From the NCBI GenBank assembly GCA_000320545.1, contig ADNK01001696.1:1-42447 (forward strand): DNA of 42,447 nucleotides, in the 5' to 3' direction. The DNA is from Bigelowiella natans CCMP2755. Lineage: Eukaryota; Cercozoa; Chlorarachniophyceae. The position numbers and the translations under genes are program-made. Position 1 is the stretch's first letter; the number at the start of each line of letters is the position of its first letter. Shown here piece by piece: positions 1 through 10,995 of this stretch. The notes beneath the pieces were generated by a model. That model was given only the letters and a program-made list of their open reading frames with translations. It did not search any database and had not been told where the DNA came from.

Positions 1-600
1 ATCCCTGAGCTCTCGAGCCGGGCGCGCTGCTCATGAAACCGTTTCTCGATGATCGCGGTGTCAAGGTCGCTGAGCGTTTTCCTCTCCATGATAGGCCCAA
101 AACCACCTTAATATCACCCAAATAGTTATTGGGAACAATTCTGTTTGCCGCACTGGCCAAGCTCTCTTTCTCATCAATCAAAAACATTTTCGGCGCGCAC
201 GCGTACCTCTTCGCGCTGTGCTCCATCTGCAAGCGCCACCCCCCCCTTTTCCGAGCGATCCATAGCGCGTCTCCTAGAGGGAGAGCACGCACTTCGACCG
301 TGACCCCGAGGCTCTTTAGCTTTTCCGGAATGAAATCATTGCTTCGTCGCCACTGACGAAAGTATAGCGGGAGCGGTGTCGGAGATGTTTGATTAGCAAG
401 GACACAAGCTTACGCAACGAACACATTAGCAGCCAAATCATCGAAAGCGCTGAGAGATTGACATTCCGACGGCTGCTGCGACAGCAAAAATGCAAGTTAC
501 CCTTAGTTCCCTCGTGTCGATAAGAAGGAAAAGCTCCCAGTCTTGGGGCGAGGCTTCAAAGGGCAAAGCGACACCTAGCCTTATGGGACGACCCCCGCCT
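1..600 (-). CDS. MUS81: MUS81-type structure-specific endonuclease, ERCC4 nuclease domain (partial)
   Basis: Known role: MUS81 with its EME partner cuts branched DNA (3' flaps, replication forks, Holliday junctions) in the nucleus. Three minus-strand exons give consecutive blocks of the ERCC4 nuclease fold. One ends at 501 with the strand and acidic motif 'WELFLLIDTREL' before a GTAAC donor. The second (207-352) reads 'LGVTVEVRALPLGDALWIAR', matching the family's V-LxVGDxLWIA block. The third (1-106) carries the signature 'MERKTLSDLDTAI' followed by 'EKRFHEQRARL', equivalent to ERKxxDDL...DGRFxEQKxRL. The acidic and ERK residues of the active site are visible. The HhH-bearing C-terminus lies beyond the left edge and the N-terminal exons, right of about 600, were not located. 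The 207-352 to 1-106 junction is out of phase as written, next to an eight-G run, so an indel or a missed intron is likely. Family assignment is confident; exon ends are not. Confidence 0.78.
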
Positions 601-839
601 TTCGCGACGTCCATCATGCTGAGTGCCATTAAGATGTTGTCAAATAAGGTTATCATCATCTCCGAGCCGGCAGCCTTCGTACGCATCATGCGACGGTGTA
701 AAAAGTTGCCAAGGAGAAAGAGCAGCCAGGTATTCGGCGAAGAGAGAGAGAGGAAATCATCGCAACCGCCATGAATAAAGCTTCAGGCTGTTATGCGTGA
801 AGGAACGCACACACTAAACACAAACATATATCCTCTATA

Positions 840-868
840 GAGAGAGAGAGAAAGAAAGAGAAAGAGAA

Positions 869-911
<43 letters not shown>
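840..911. repeat. (GA)n / (GAAA)n microsatellite
   Basis: Purine-only tract of GA and GAAA units on the plus strand. It lies between the MUS81 nuclease exons and the small membrane-protein gene and probably sits in a MUS81 intron or the spacer. Frames read through it are low complexity and not taken as genes. Confidence 0.9.
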
Positions 912-1086
912 TAGTAAGAAAAGAAAGAACATGTGGTCAATAAGCAGCGTTCACCTATGTTGCCGTAAAGGAGGCGTTGCTGCAACCGCTCCTATTCCTT
1001 CCTGCCTTCTAGTGCCCACCTCTTCCTTTTCGACAGTGTTCTTCGTTTTCACACTAATACGCTTGTGAATTGCACGATCAAGCTTC

Positions 1087-1575
1087 CTACTCAGGGAGTT
1101 TTGAACTATGCTTGATATTCTTGGAAAGGTGTTTCTTGCGGAGTGAGAGGATGATGATGAGCTTCTCTCCGCAGGACAAAGGATAGCAGCTGCTCGGTGT
1201 GGAAAATGAAGCCTTCTCCTCTCCTTTAACCGAGCTCCTTCCCCAGCCCCGTAGCTGTCATCATCACTACGATGTAGTGCTCGCTTTCTTCCTGCCGTGC
1301 TCTCACCATGCGAAGAAGAAGAGTGGGAGGGGGGAGGGAGGAGCTCGTGGAATATCGGTTTTGTTTTGTCGTAATTTTTCGGGAGCGACGATAACGACGA
1401 CGATGCAGCCCGCAATGACGCAAATGAGCAGGCAGAAGTACTCTTCGTCCTTGGAGTAGGTGCGACGGGTGAAATGAGCTGTGATTGCGAGGACGCCCAC
1501 GACGATGAAGATGGCGTTCGATAGCAGGGAATACTGTTGGCCACTGTTGCTGCCTTGCTTATTTGGTGATGATAA
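1087..1575 (-). CDS. Small membrane protein with two predicted helices, family not recognised
   Basis: The main exon (1307-1575) begins after a CTAG acceptor and ends at a GTGAG donor. It encodes two hydrophobic segments, 'SNAIFIVVGVLAITAHF' and 'YFCLLICVIAGCIVVVIVAP', joined by a short charged loop (TRRTYSKDEE), as in a small two-pass ER or organelle membrane protein. A second exon (1087-1189) restores the frame (TG+C) and gives a basic tail ending at TAG. No methionine lies in frame in the main exon, so at least one 5' exon to the right is missing; the ATG-led stretch near 1640 is in another frame. Hydrophobicity and frame are seen directly. The tail exon is inferred from a plausible acceptor and stop. 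Confidence 0.45.
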
Positions 1576-1892
1576 CTAGGATGGTGATGATCGGAATAAG
1601 GTCTTTGCTAGGAAGCCAGTGTTTGACTGTCCCTTGATTTGCCATCTCCATATGCCCTCGATCGCATTTCACTATGTCCTCTCCTGTCGTCAGGAATAAT
1701 TTTCCTTCTATAGGATTTGTTTGTAGGCTTCTCTAAAGCCATTGTCAAGCGAATTTGCAGATTATGCTGATTTATACAGCCCAATATTAGTTAAAATATT
1801 CAGTTCAATAATGATGATGATGATGATGGCGCTTGTGATGATACTGATGATGATTTGATGGTTAAATAAGTGACAGAGCTATCAAATCATCA

Positions 1893-2241
1893 TTACTGCA
1901 CCTTGTTTCCGCTAAGTTTTTCGGAAAGAATTCTGAGGTGTTGCTTTATCTCATCCACTTTCAGTTTGGCAATGGCGGGAGGCACTCGAACGGTGCCCTC
2001 GGAGTCATAACCCCCGAGACCTATCACCTCCCCCCCCTGATCAGATTCACAACTGTCTTGTTTTGAGGATGATTGAACGCATATAGGGGCAGAGCGGGAA
2101 CTACGACTTCTTTGCTGCGCCAGTAACACGTTTAAATGCTCCTCCAGTTCCAAGCAAGCTCTGTAGTCCTTTCTTTGATGAGCTTTCTCCAGCTCGATCC
2201 GAATTTGATTGGTAGGACAAACCCTTCCGTAACTTTGTTGC
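1893..2241 (-). CDS. Last exon of a UVR-like coiled-coil protein
   Basis: An exon of 116 codons following a TTCTAG acceptor and ending at TAA. Its first third, 'IRIELEKAHQRKDYRACLEL', is an amphipathic helical pair resembling the UVR motif (AIxxEDYExAAELRD). It is followed by a Ser/Arg/Asp-rich linker, and a second short helix ('KVDEIKQHLRILSEKL') closes the protein. UVR motifs are protein-interaction helices in UvrB/UvrC, Clp factors and several chloroplast and eukaryotic proteins. The upstream exon is not certain: an ATG near 2965 (minus) followed by a Cys/Lys-rich stretch and a GT donor is one possibility. Function unknown. Confidence 0.45.
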
Positions 2242-3295
2242 CTAGAACATTCGACGAGTATTTATAACGCATTGCAGCTCATGAGGAAAATTTGCAACAG
2301 CCCACAAGAAGAGGCACATATAACGCGCTGCCATAAAGGTATGTGTCAGTGAGGGGCTTTACTGTGCTGGATGAGAGAATCTTGCTCCGTTCTTCCGTGA
2401 CACCTTTGGTGTTGTTACATCTTCAAAGGATGTGCTTCTACCGGCTCTACTCTTCAGAATGCTGTCGATTCGGCGTCCGAGGTAGGGGCCCACTGGATGG
2501 GAGAGTACATACAGCTTTTCTTATTATTGAACCATTCCAAAATAATGCTTACACGAAATCCAAAAGGGTTTTGAAACTATTACAATTGAGTCCCAGGCAA
2601 TTGCGATTATTCACAAAAATAAGTAATGAAACTACCGCTCGGTAAGCTCTGCGCCTGGGCACCGCTTCTTATTGGAAACTCATACTTGCGTATCGACTTA
2701 ATCGCTGTGATTAAAACAGTGCGGGGTGAGTTGTAGGAGGAGGGACGTCAAAAATGCATACCTCTTCCATACAAAAATTCTCGTTTACTCCCGATGCTCC
2801 TTTGATGCTCCTCTTCAAACACCTCCACCTTTTTATGAATTCGATCTCTTTTTAGCGATGGGAACGAGGACGAAATGATGCGAGCACACAGCTTCCAACG
2901 GTCACATCTAAAGCGATTGTCATTTTGTGCATACAAATATTTCATTCTCCGGGCATTTGCACTTGAGATTCATCGCCGCTAAGCTCTCGTCTAGCGATGA
3001 GTCCGCTCCATTGATCGTCTTTCGCGGGCCGAGCCCGATCTCTTTTTTCTCCGCGAAGCTGTTGCTATTTACATGACTGGGAAACCCAGAGGAAATAGGG
3101 CCTGCGACAACTCCTAAAAGCGACCAATCCTAGAAATCTTAAATCATAAAAAAAGGCTATTCGAGGATTTAGGAGATTCTGAGCCGAAAGGACTCGGAGG
3201 ACAATTGCATTTTATCTTGGAACCGAGGTTTTCCCCTTAATTTAACCCAAAATTCGCCTGTATTTCGAGGATCGACAGATTCGGGCTCAAACGCA
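2242..3295. other. Mostly non-coding stretch with possible 5' exons of the 1893 gene and the panE promoter
   Basis: No convincing coding exon was found. An open frame at 2343-2645 (+) has no family resemblance and no useful splice sites. A minus-strand frame at 2748-2945 is open but equally unsupported. The last about 300 bases before 3296 are AT-rich with poly-A and poly-T runs and should hold the promoter and 5' leader of the reductase gene. Confidence 0.4.
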
Positions 3296-4916
3296 ATGGA
3301 CGCCGAGACTCGTTCGTTGAAGCTCGGGGTGCTAGGGGCGGGAGCCATAGGCTGCTATGTCGGCGCCCTTTTACACAGCAGGGATGGAAATGGGATTGGC
3401 ACGGGACCTCAAAGTCCTGCGATCAAGGTCGTTCTTGTTGGGCGTGAATCCCTACTCAAGGCAGCGAGGAAGACGAGGTTCATACAGATCACAAATGCGT
3501 CTGGAACTGACCTGAAAGTCCCGATCACCACTGACATCCCGAAAACAAGTGGAAGTGACGAGGCAGTCTATATAACGAAGAATATCAAAGCTCTCTGTAG
3601 CTGCGACATAATACTTGTATGTGTGAAATCTACGCAGACTGCCGAAGCCGGTCAGCAACTGGCTGAGGCCCTTAAAAGCAAATCTTCCACACGCAAGAAG
3701 AAAAGGATTATATTTTCATTCCAAAATGGAGTACGAAATGCGAGAGTACTCCAAGACATTTTGGGCGATGAGGTTGTGCTCCCATGTGTTGTCAACTTCA
3801 ACACAGTCTGGCTAGAGAATTCCCATTTTCACTGTGCAGTGGGTGTCGCATCGTTGTACCTTAAATCTCTATCCACACTCCCGGAGAGCAAGACTGGGAG
3901 ACAAGATGGTTTAAATCTACTGGTTGATGCTCTGAGCACGCGGTTAAACACTGTGGGATTTAACGCCAAAGTGGTTGACGACATCACCCCAATAATATAC
4001 GGAAAGCTCTTACTGGTATGAAGTTTGTTAGATATCATAACTGAAGCTATGTGTTTCCCCATCTATGAAGTCATAGAATCATCTTCATATATCTACTAGG
4101 AAATTAGTTGTTGCGGCTCCCAACATGAATTTTAGGTTGGTGAGTTCAGTTCTCACTCTCCCTTAATTCAGAATCTCAATAACGCGTTAAATGCGCTGTC
4201 TGGAGTCCCATTAAGGACAATGCTCTCTCAAAAGGCATTTCGGTTGTGTTCATACCACACTATCAAAGAAGCTCGCAATGTCCTTCGACGCGCCAAAATC
4301 CAGGAAAAATCGCTCAAGTTGCCTATTTGGGTGGTTCTCTTGTTCCTACGGATGCCTCAATGGGCATTTCCCGTCTTCATGAACACCGTCTATAAAATAG
4401 ATCCTAAGGTACTCACTTTTTTAATAGTGTGTTTGAGATGCAGATTCCCTCACTTTTAACTATCCAGGCCAAACTATCGATGCTTCAAGACTTGGAAAGG
4501 AAACGGAAAACAGAAATCCAGCACCTATGTGGAGAAATAGTTAAAATTGGAAAGGAGATAAAGGTTTCAGTTAATTTACCTACATTCCAAAACCAGTTTT
4601 AGAATATATTTGCATATGAACTTATGAATCTTCCACAAATCAGTAGCAATATCAAATATACTATGAGAGATTAAATTTTACTCAGTTTTTCTCTTCAATC
4701 TAGGTGCCGACGCCAATAAACGCGAAACTTGTAGAACTCGTGAGCAAAGCTGAGGATGCCAAAGCTGGTAGTCCATGTATAGCAGGGGAGAAACTTGCAA
4801 GGCTATTAGGTTTAGATGTCGGCAACAATGGAAAAGAATCGACCTTTACTCGTAACGTGGTAGTTTTGTGTGCTACTTCCATGCTGCTTCTGGTGCTCAA
4901 GAATATCTATTTTTGA
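3296..4916 (+). CDS. 2-dehydropantoate 2-reductase (ketopantoate reductase) with C-terminal membrane anchor
   Basis: Known reaction: NADPH-dependent reduction of 2-dehydropantoate to pantoate in pantothenate/coenzyme A synthesis (PanE/ApbA family). Four exons chain without a phase break: 3296-4015, 4172-4408, 4468-4563 and 4704-4916, giving 421 residues. The N-terminus has the dinucleotide-binding loop 'GVLGAGAIGCYVGALL' (GxGxxG) after a short leader. A 'FSFQNGVRN' segment follows. The helical domain opens with 'GKLLLNLNNALNALSG', matching the conserved K-xxxNxxNAxxALxG helix with the catalytic lysine, and ends with 'SMLQDLERKRKTEIQHLCG', the substrate-domain block of the family. Unusually, the last exon adds a tail ending in one hydrophobic helix ('VVVLCATSMLLLVLKNIYF') at the C-terminus, which would make it tail-anchored. 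Bacterial PanE is about 300 residues, so this protein is longer by insertions and the tail. Start chosen as the first ATG before the Rossmann strand. Confidence 0.9.
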
Positions 4917-5803
4917 TTTCTGAAGAGCAAACCACCTCGCCACCTCATCAATGAATTGAATAATTAATGTGTGTTCTGCATGATTCGCACATGTTCGAGT
5001 CTACGTAGCAAGTGTGTGAATGTATCGCGCAACTTGACAATGGCAACCATGTTGCATGGACAACACACGTATACGTGCGTGTGTGAGACGTTAACATAGA
5101 CACAGTGCAGGCTGTATTGTGCGCACACTGCACAGCGTTGCATGATAATAGACAATGTAGTGTTACACATATGACATGCACATCATGTAGCTATGTTCAC
5201 AATCATGATCGTGGCTGATCGCTCGGTCGTCGAGTACATGAATGTGTGCAATTGCAAGAGACCGTTGTGCAATTGAAACAATGAATGCACAATGCATGGC
5301 ACCGATCACGCCCAGGGGTCTAGCGTGATGCATGTGTTGCGGCCATGAGCTGTGCTAGAATGTCTAGATGGCGTGTGGGCGTGGACCGCAACATGAACTT
5401 TTTGCGGTGTGGTTGTTTCACTTTCACACTTTGCACGTCCATGAGTGGCCGAAACAGGTCACAGAGTCAAAACGACGATTTGCAACACTTTGCGGGCCGT
5501 CTAGCCGTTGTGACTGGTTTCGGCCGACGAGTGTCACACATCATGACGCTCGACGACGCCGATGGCCGAGCCTAGGAGTCAACACACACCAAGCAATTCC
5601 CGAGCTACACGGCGTGGCGGTGGATCGCGTCTGAACCACATGCACAACTGTCGCACGCTGTGGCGTTGATGCTGTCGAGAAACAAAGTCGGCCTGACGCT
5701 TGGTTCGTCATCTGGTTCACGTTCGTTTCAACGTTTCAACCAAACAGCCAGCGCACGTGCACTTGCATCGCCACGCTAGCAAGATGAACTTACATCTGTC
5801 ACC
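4917..5803. other. Spacer with unusual word composition (3' flank of the reductase gene)
   Basis: No coding exon recognised. The block is rich in TGCA, CATG, GTGTG/CACAC and CTAG words and lacks the dinucleotide arrays seen elsewhere. It resembles blocks at about 6890-7480, 11340-12060 and 26640-27920, each lying just beyond a gene 3' end. Open frames at 4948-5181 and 5345-5634 look like chance products of this composition. Confidence 0.5.
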
Positions 5804-6107
5804 ATGTCAATGAAGAAACATGTGCTTTTACACAACTTCTTGGTTCAATCCAATGATGCTTTGGTGAATTGTGCGAAACAATTTGTGCAAGCAGAAGACG
5901 TAATTCTGGGAGAAACGCCTAGAAGTTTATCCATTATTTCTTTGCCAGAATCCCTTTTTTGTTCATTCAATGTCTTGAAGTGTCGGTGCAATTTGAAGGT
6001 GAATAGCCTTGTCGTCAATTAGAAAGGACTTCCATTTGGATCACAGATTTCTCCTGATCTTGCAGATCGGAATGGCTGGCGCTTGCCTTTTCTACCAAGA
6101 TTTTTAG
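5804..6107 (+). CDS. Possible small gene, two exons, unrecognised
   Basis: An ATG at 5804 opens a 65-codon stretch ending in phase 0 at an AAG|GTGAAT donor (5998). A CAG acceptor at 6065 opens 'IGMAGACLFYQDF' and a TAG at 6105-6107, giving a 78-residue product. Read without splicing, the frame stops at 6022 (72 aa). Alternatively exon 5804-5998 could be the first exon of the downstream gene, because the CAG acceptor at 6281 is also phase 0. No family resemblance. Weak support. Confidence 0.3.
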
Positions 6108-6290
6108 CACTCCTATTCGTCTCTCAACCGGACAAGTGGAGGGGTATTTTAATTTTAAGTTTTGCAGTAATGAATTTCACTGTGTCTCCTTGAGTTTTAC
6201 AACCAAAGGTGCAAAATTATGCCATCTCTCTTGGTTTTATGTTGAAAACTTATATCGCTTGAATCAAATGACATTTAGCAGGTGTGGGAC

Positions 6291-6886
6291 ATGAAACGGC
6301 CTGATAGCAAGGCCAGATCTTCGTCATCCCACAGAAAATCTCTTGAATCTACAGATTTAGTCTCTTTGAGGAAACCAAGAACAAATTTTTTCAAGGACCT
6401 TTTCGGGAAAAGAGGACCAGATCCACACCTGGTAAATGAGTGGCTACCTCCGTTTGTTGAAGTAATCGAATTGCAGATCAGCTCAGGTACGTCAAATTCA
6501 GATATTCATTAATTCGATGTTGGTGCAATGCATTCACTTTCAGAAGAATTAATCTTCTATCCTCTTCAGTTTGTGGAGCTATGGAAGGATACCAAGAAAT
6601 AATAGAAGAAATGAATAAATTTCGGATGGGTACGTTTGATGAGCTGGGATTCTTTCACAGCCAGCTCGATGATATTCCAGATTCTGAGGCTAAGAAAACG
6701 AAGGAAGGCCAAATAAGAGCTATAGAAAAAGACAAAGGTGGGTTTAATTCCTGATTGAATTAAACGCACACTTCCTCCATCGCTGACACAGATGTTGCTA
6801 CGATTTGATTCGCAGAGTTTGCACGGGAGGTCATTAGATCGATAGAAATGCTACTAAGTTATGACAAGAAAAAAAGGAAAAAGTAG
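6291..6886 (+). CDS. Unrecognised basic/helical protein, three exons
   Basis: Exons 6291-6486, 6570-6737 and 6816-6886 chain in phase (S|V and K|E junctions) to a TAG, about 145 residues. The N-terminus is basic and Ser-rich ('KARSSSSHRKSLES'). It is followed by 'NFFKDLFGKRGPDPHLVNEW' and an acidic-basic helical region ('GYQEIIEEMNKFRMGTFDEL'), and the protein ends in a lysine cluster (DKKKRKK) that could be a nuclear signal or a membrane-proximal tail. The start may lie further left: a CAG acceptor directly precedes the first exon, with reading continuing VWD before the ATG. No function can be assigned. Confidence 0.6.
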
Positions 6887-7608
6887 CTCGAGGAGCGTCA
6901 GACTCTAACACACAATGTTGATGATACAGCGTATGGTACATGCAGGCGGTACATCGTATCGTAGATGTAGTGTACATTCCATTCAATTCATGCAGACGCA
7001 TGATATGAGAATCAGACGTCCATCTATCATTAAGAATGCAGTTATTATGATTTACGATCGGTATGTGTGATAGAATTGCATTACATTATTCCAAATATAA
7101 TTTGCACTCGATCAGCACATACATGCATATCTAGATATCATGCACTACTGCACTACGCACCACTAGCTAGACCAGGCATGCACGCCGCTGTACGTGGCAT
7201 ACGCAGCCTGCAAGTAAACGATCACATACAGAAAATGCATAAACCAACAGGATCCGACGTGCCAGGCATTCTAGCATAGCATATAACACATGGTCTACTT
7301 CTGCCATGTTGCACACGCACGCACGTTATCATCAATCTGGCAGTACCAGAGTGTGCGAGCGTATAGCATTGAAATAAGCGCTCGTCACATGCAGTACATA
7401 CGCACAAGCCATCTACATATTACTACACACACTCCTGCTGTCAATACTATCGCATGTCATAAGCAGTCGACAGCACATCATGGGTACAAATGATGCTTAT
7501 ACTGCAAATTTCTTCAAAGTTAGCTGCTATGCTATCTTAACTTCTGATGATGCATTGAGAATATCGGCAAGCTATGTATTCTTCCTATGACAATTCCGAA
7601 GGAAACAT
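6887..7608. other. Convergent intergenic spacer, unusual word composition
   Basis: Lies between the stop of the 6291 gene and the stop of eL34, i.e. between two 3' ends. Rich in CATG, TGCA, GCATGC and CTAG words from about 6900 to 7480, followed by an ordinary AT-rich stretch that should hold the eL34 3' UTR. Open frames here were judged chance. Confidence 0.5.
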
Positions 7609-8559
7609 TTACTTTTTCTTGCTCTTGGCCTTCTGTGCGCGCTGGACATCCTTCACAATCTTCTTTTCTTCGATAAGGAAAGCACGAACGATCCTGTGGA
7701 AATACAATGGAATGATTTTATGAGCGGTGGTCTTTTGCCAGATGCGCATGTCATACTCTCATATAAATCACATTTCGTATTTGAAGGGGAGAAAAACTTC
7801 GCATCATCGATATGACATTCTTCCTTACCGTGTGCGAACGCAGGAATGGCACCTGGAGCCACCGTATGCACGAGCCACCTTGCGTTGACGCTTGACTAGC
7901 GTACGCATAACCTTAGGAGCAACTGCTGGAATCTGCGATAGATGAGTACAATAAGAGTTTCTTCTTTGATGATTTACTCGAATTTCAAAAGTGTAATTTT
8001 ATCTCACATCATCCTGGCTGTTATCACCCTTTACTTTCCGTTTCCTCATAATGACGTTCTCATTTCCAGACCCTATTTCCGCCTCCCTTCTCCCTACATT
8101 TCTACTTTCTCTCGTCCTCTAAATCCCGCTGATTTAATTCGACAAGTTTATAGTAATACTCCCCGCATTTGTTCGTTCTAATTCTATGTTCTCTGAAATT
8201 CGCACCCCGAAAAGTGGAGCTTTGCAGTCCCCGCATCGTGGAGCTTTACGCTTCTTCTCAGTGTACTGGAAGGTTAATTTTCCACCAGGAGTTTTGATAC
8301 TAATTAAGGATAAAATGATATAAGTATAACAGCTTTTATGAAACGAATTCTGTGAGGGAGGGCTGGATAATTAGTCATTAGCCAACTTACATTTTCACTT
8401 TGTTGGACTTGGTGTTGTAGCAGTGTCTACGTTTGTATGTGAGACGCTGATGAAAACACATATGTAATGAGTTCCCGTTCCAGTTATCGAGATTATGAAT
8501 GTGCTCTCAAACAATTGATCTCTCCTCTTCTCATCACTTCCACTTCCTACCTGGACCAT
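7609..8559 (-). CDS. RPL34: 60S ribosomal protein eL34
   Basis: Structural protein of the large cytosolic ribosomal subunit. Five minus-strand exons chain exactly: 8551-8559 (only ATG GTC CAG), 8391-8446, 8206-8299, 7829-7932 and 7609-7693, giving 115 residues, the normal eL34 size. Family hallmarks are visible: 'RLTYKRRHCYNTKSNKVK', 'KTPGGKLTFQYTEKK', the first zinc knuckle 'PRCGDCKAPLFG', 'KVARAYGGSRCHSCVRTR' (second CxxC) and the C-terminal 'VRAFLIEEKKIVKDVQRAQ' with a lysine-rich end. All four metal-binding cysteines are present. The first coding exon is only nine bases, a layout often seen in ribosomal protein genes. It is divergent from the CDC50 gene with 492 bases between start codons. 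Confidence 0.97.
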
Positions 8560-9051
8560 GGTGTACTAGAGGATGGGACAACTACTCCGCCACACTTGTG
8601 AATCGGAGAATTTCGTCCAAATCAATAACCGCCGAGTATCCGTTATTCACGGATATTAATGAACGTCTTTGACAGATTTTCGAATAAATGATCTCTAGAG
8701 TATCTCCTACGTAATATGTGTATATGCCGTAGTAAACACTTCTACGACAATCTCAATTACTTGTCGCATCAGGGCATGCCTCAGAATCCTGAAGTTCTCA
8801 GCTAAGTCGAGTATAACCAAAGGTAGAGAAAGCGTCAGAGTTTTTGGTAAGACAACTATTTAATTCAATAAAAGGACATCAATTCAGGATATTTATAATC
8901 AAACTCTTATCCTTCTAGACAACTTAAAGATTAATCGATAGTAGGAAGTTGGTAGTCTGCCGACCCAAGGAGGAAGCGAACGGAAACTGATAATGTATCC
9001 AGCAGAGAGGGGGAAGGTTCGGAATTGACGTTACGGATCAATAAAATTGAG
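8560..9051. promoter_or_regulatory. Divergent promoter region between eL34 and the CDC50-family gene
   Basis: 492 bases between two opposed start codons; no coding frame of note. It must contain both transcription starts. No clear TATA box or repeated operator was recognised; several AT-rich stretches are present (for example around 8860-8940). Function is inferred from position only. Confidence 0.55.
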
Positions 9052-10747
9052 ATGGATAATAGCATCAGCGAAACCAAGGAAAGGCCGCATGGTATCTAAA
9101 CGGATTTGCCTTGAATTGACAATAAATGGTCAGTGGACTGAAATATTTCATTATTTCTCTAGAGAACCCGGTGGCCAGACAAAGGCTGAAAGCATGGCAG
9201 CCGATTGTGACCCCTCAAAAATTCGTCATTGTTATGGTACAATGTATTATACACTCAGCGTGACAGAATTGTTACATTTGACGCGACTTAAACTAGGCTC
9301 TGCTGGGGGCCCTCCTACTAAGCATAGGAGCAGTTATAACAAGTAGTAATGCCTCGGTAAACCTTCCCCCTCCTACCAAATCCCTCCCTCTCTTTTTATT
9401 TCTTTCTCCATCTCTCTCCCCCATATAACATACACGTGTAAATTAATATTATTTCATGCAAATGTTCACGATGCGTTTCATTGGTAGATCCAAGAGGTTT
9501 CGGAACGCTACGACAACAGAAATGACGTTGTGACCCTCCAAATCACGGAGGAAATGGACAGCCCAATGCGATTCTCTTACAGTCTGACAAACTACTACCA
9601 GAACTTCCGATTGTAAGTGTAACATGGTTCTCGGGACGATGCAACGAGCTGAAATTCCCTCCATCACTTCGCAGATACGTAAAATCGAGAAGTGACTGGC
9701 AGCTAGCAGATGTCGATGGTCCTACTGACATCTGCACACCTCTCGAGGTACTTAAATACATTAAAAAAAGAGAGCCTATGCTTCCCTGATGCTGGTAAAT
9801 GTCAAAATTAGAGCTTCAACGGGACGGACCTATATCCCTGTGGTCTCGTGGCAAACTCTTTCTTCAATGGTAGTAGTTGGTATATTCGATTCATTTGCGT
9901 TGCCACTTTTCGCTCTGACGTAGTACACTATGAGCATCAAGTACTGTGATATATGCCTAAAGGATTTATACTCAAATGTTATCTTTCAGACACATTTGAA
10001 GCGTCCTATTGTCCATCGTGCAACACGAGCGAGTGTACCGCACTAGAGGGAGACGAATGGCAACGGACAGGGATCTCTTGGCATTCAGATCGGCAGACTA
10101 AATTCAACGCCCGCGCGTTAGAAGCTAGCGAGACAAATGTTGGCCCGGCAGGGTTTCCGATTCCATTTCCCGCCCCCCCCTCCGAGGGGGACAACGAGGA
10201 CTTCGTCGTTTGGATGCGAGCTGCCGGACTACCAACATTTAGGTCAGTGGTCGGCCGAGTATCTCTCGCATGCACGCACACGCAAATGCTGTGCAACTAT
10301 CGGGAACGATATTCCGAAGATAGCTTGTCCTAATGGCTGATTTGCATGTTACCATAATAACCATCATCGTTGTCGGAGTCATCGTCGCCGTCATCAATCA
10401 CGGATACCACCATCAACATCATAGCGATTATTATGGTACTCCTATTGCTTCAGGAAGCTATATAGCAAGGTCGACAGGAGCTTTTCAAAGGGTGATTGCA
10501 TTCGAGTCAACATCTCAAACAGTACGGACCCAAGCCCAATAAATAATGATATCGCTGCTCCTAGCAATCTTATCGTCTAATGCTTTTCCTTCTTCTTCTT
10601 CCCCTTCCCCTCCTTCGTTTCCAGACTATCCCGTTGACCCTTTCGGGGGAACAAAGACCATCATATTGGAAGAAGTTAATTGGATGAACGGTCGAAACAA
10701 CTTCCTCGGAGCATTGTGCGTGCAACACACACACACACACACACACG

Positions 10748-10798
<51 letters not shown>

Positions 10799-10953
10799 GT
10801 GTGTGTGTGTGTGTGTGTTTGTGTGTATACGCCAGTAGGATTAGTTTCAGTACTAGTCGAACAAAATCAAAATCTCTATCGATTAGATTTCATTCCGTGT
10901 GATAGTCGTGTCGTACAATTACACGGTTTTTAATTGGATTTCTTATCGTGTGT

Positions 10954-10995
<42 letters not shown>

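Noticed and set aside
951-1544. 197-codon minus-strand Ser/Arg-rich frame
   Set aside because: It overlaps the hydrophobic two-helix frame, which has clear membrane segments and splice sites; the long frame is low complexity.
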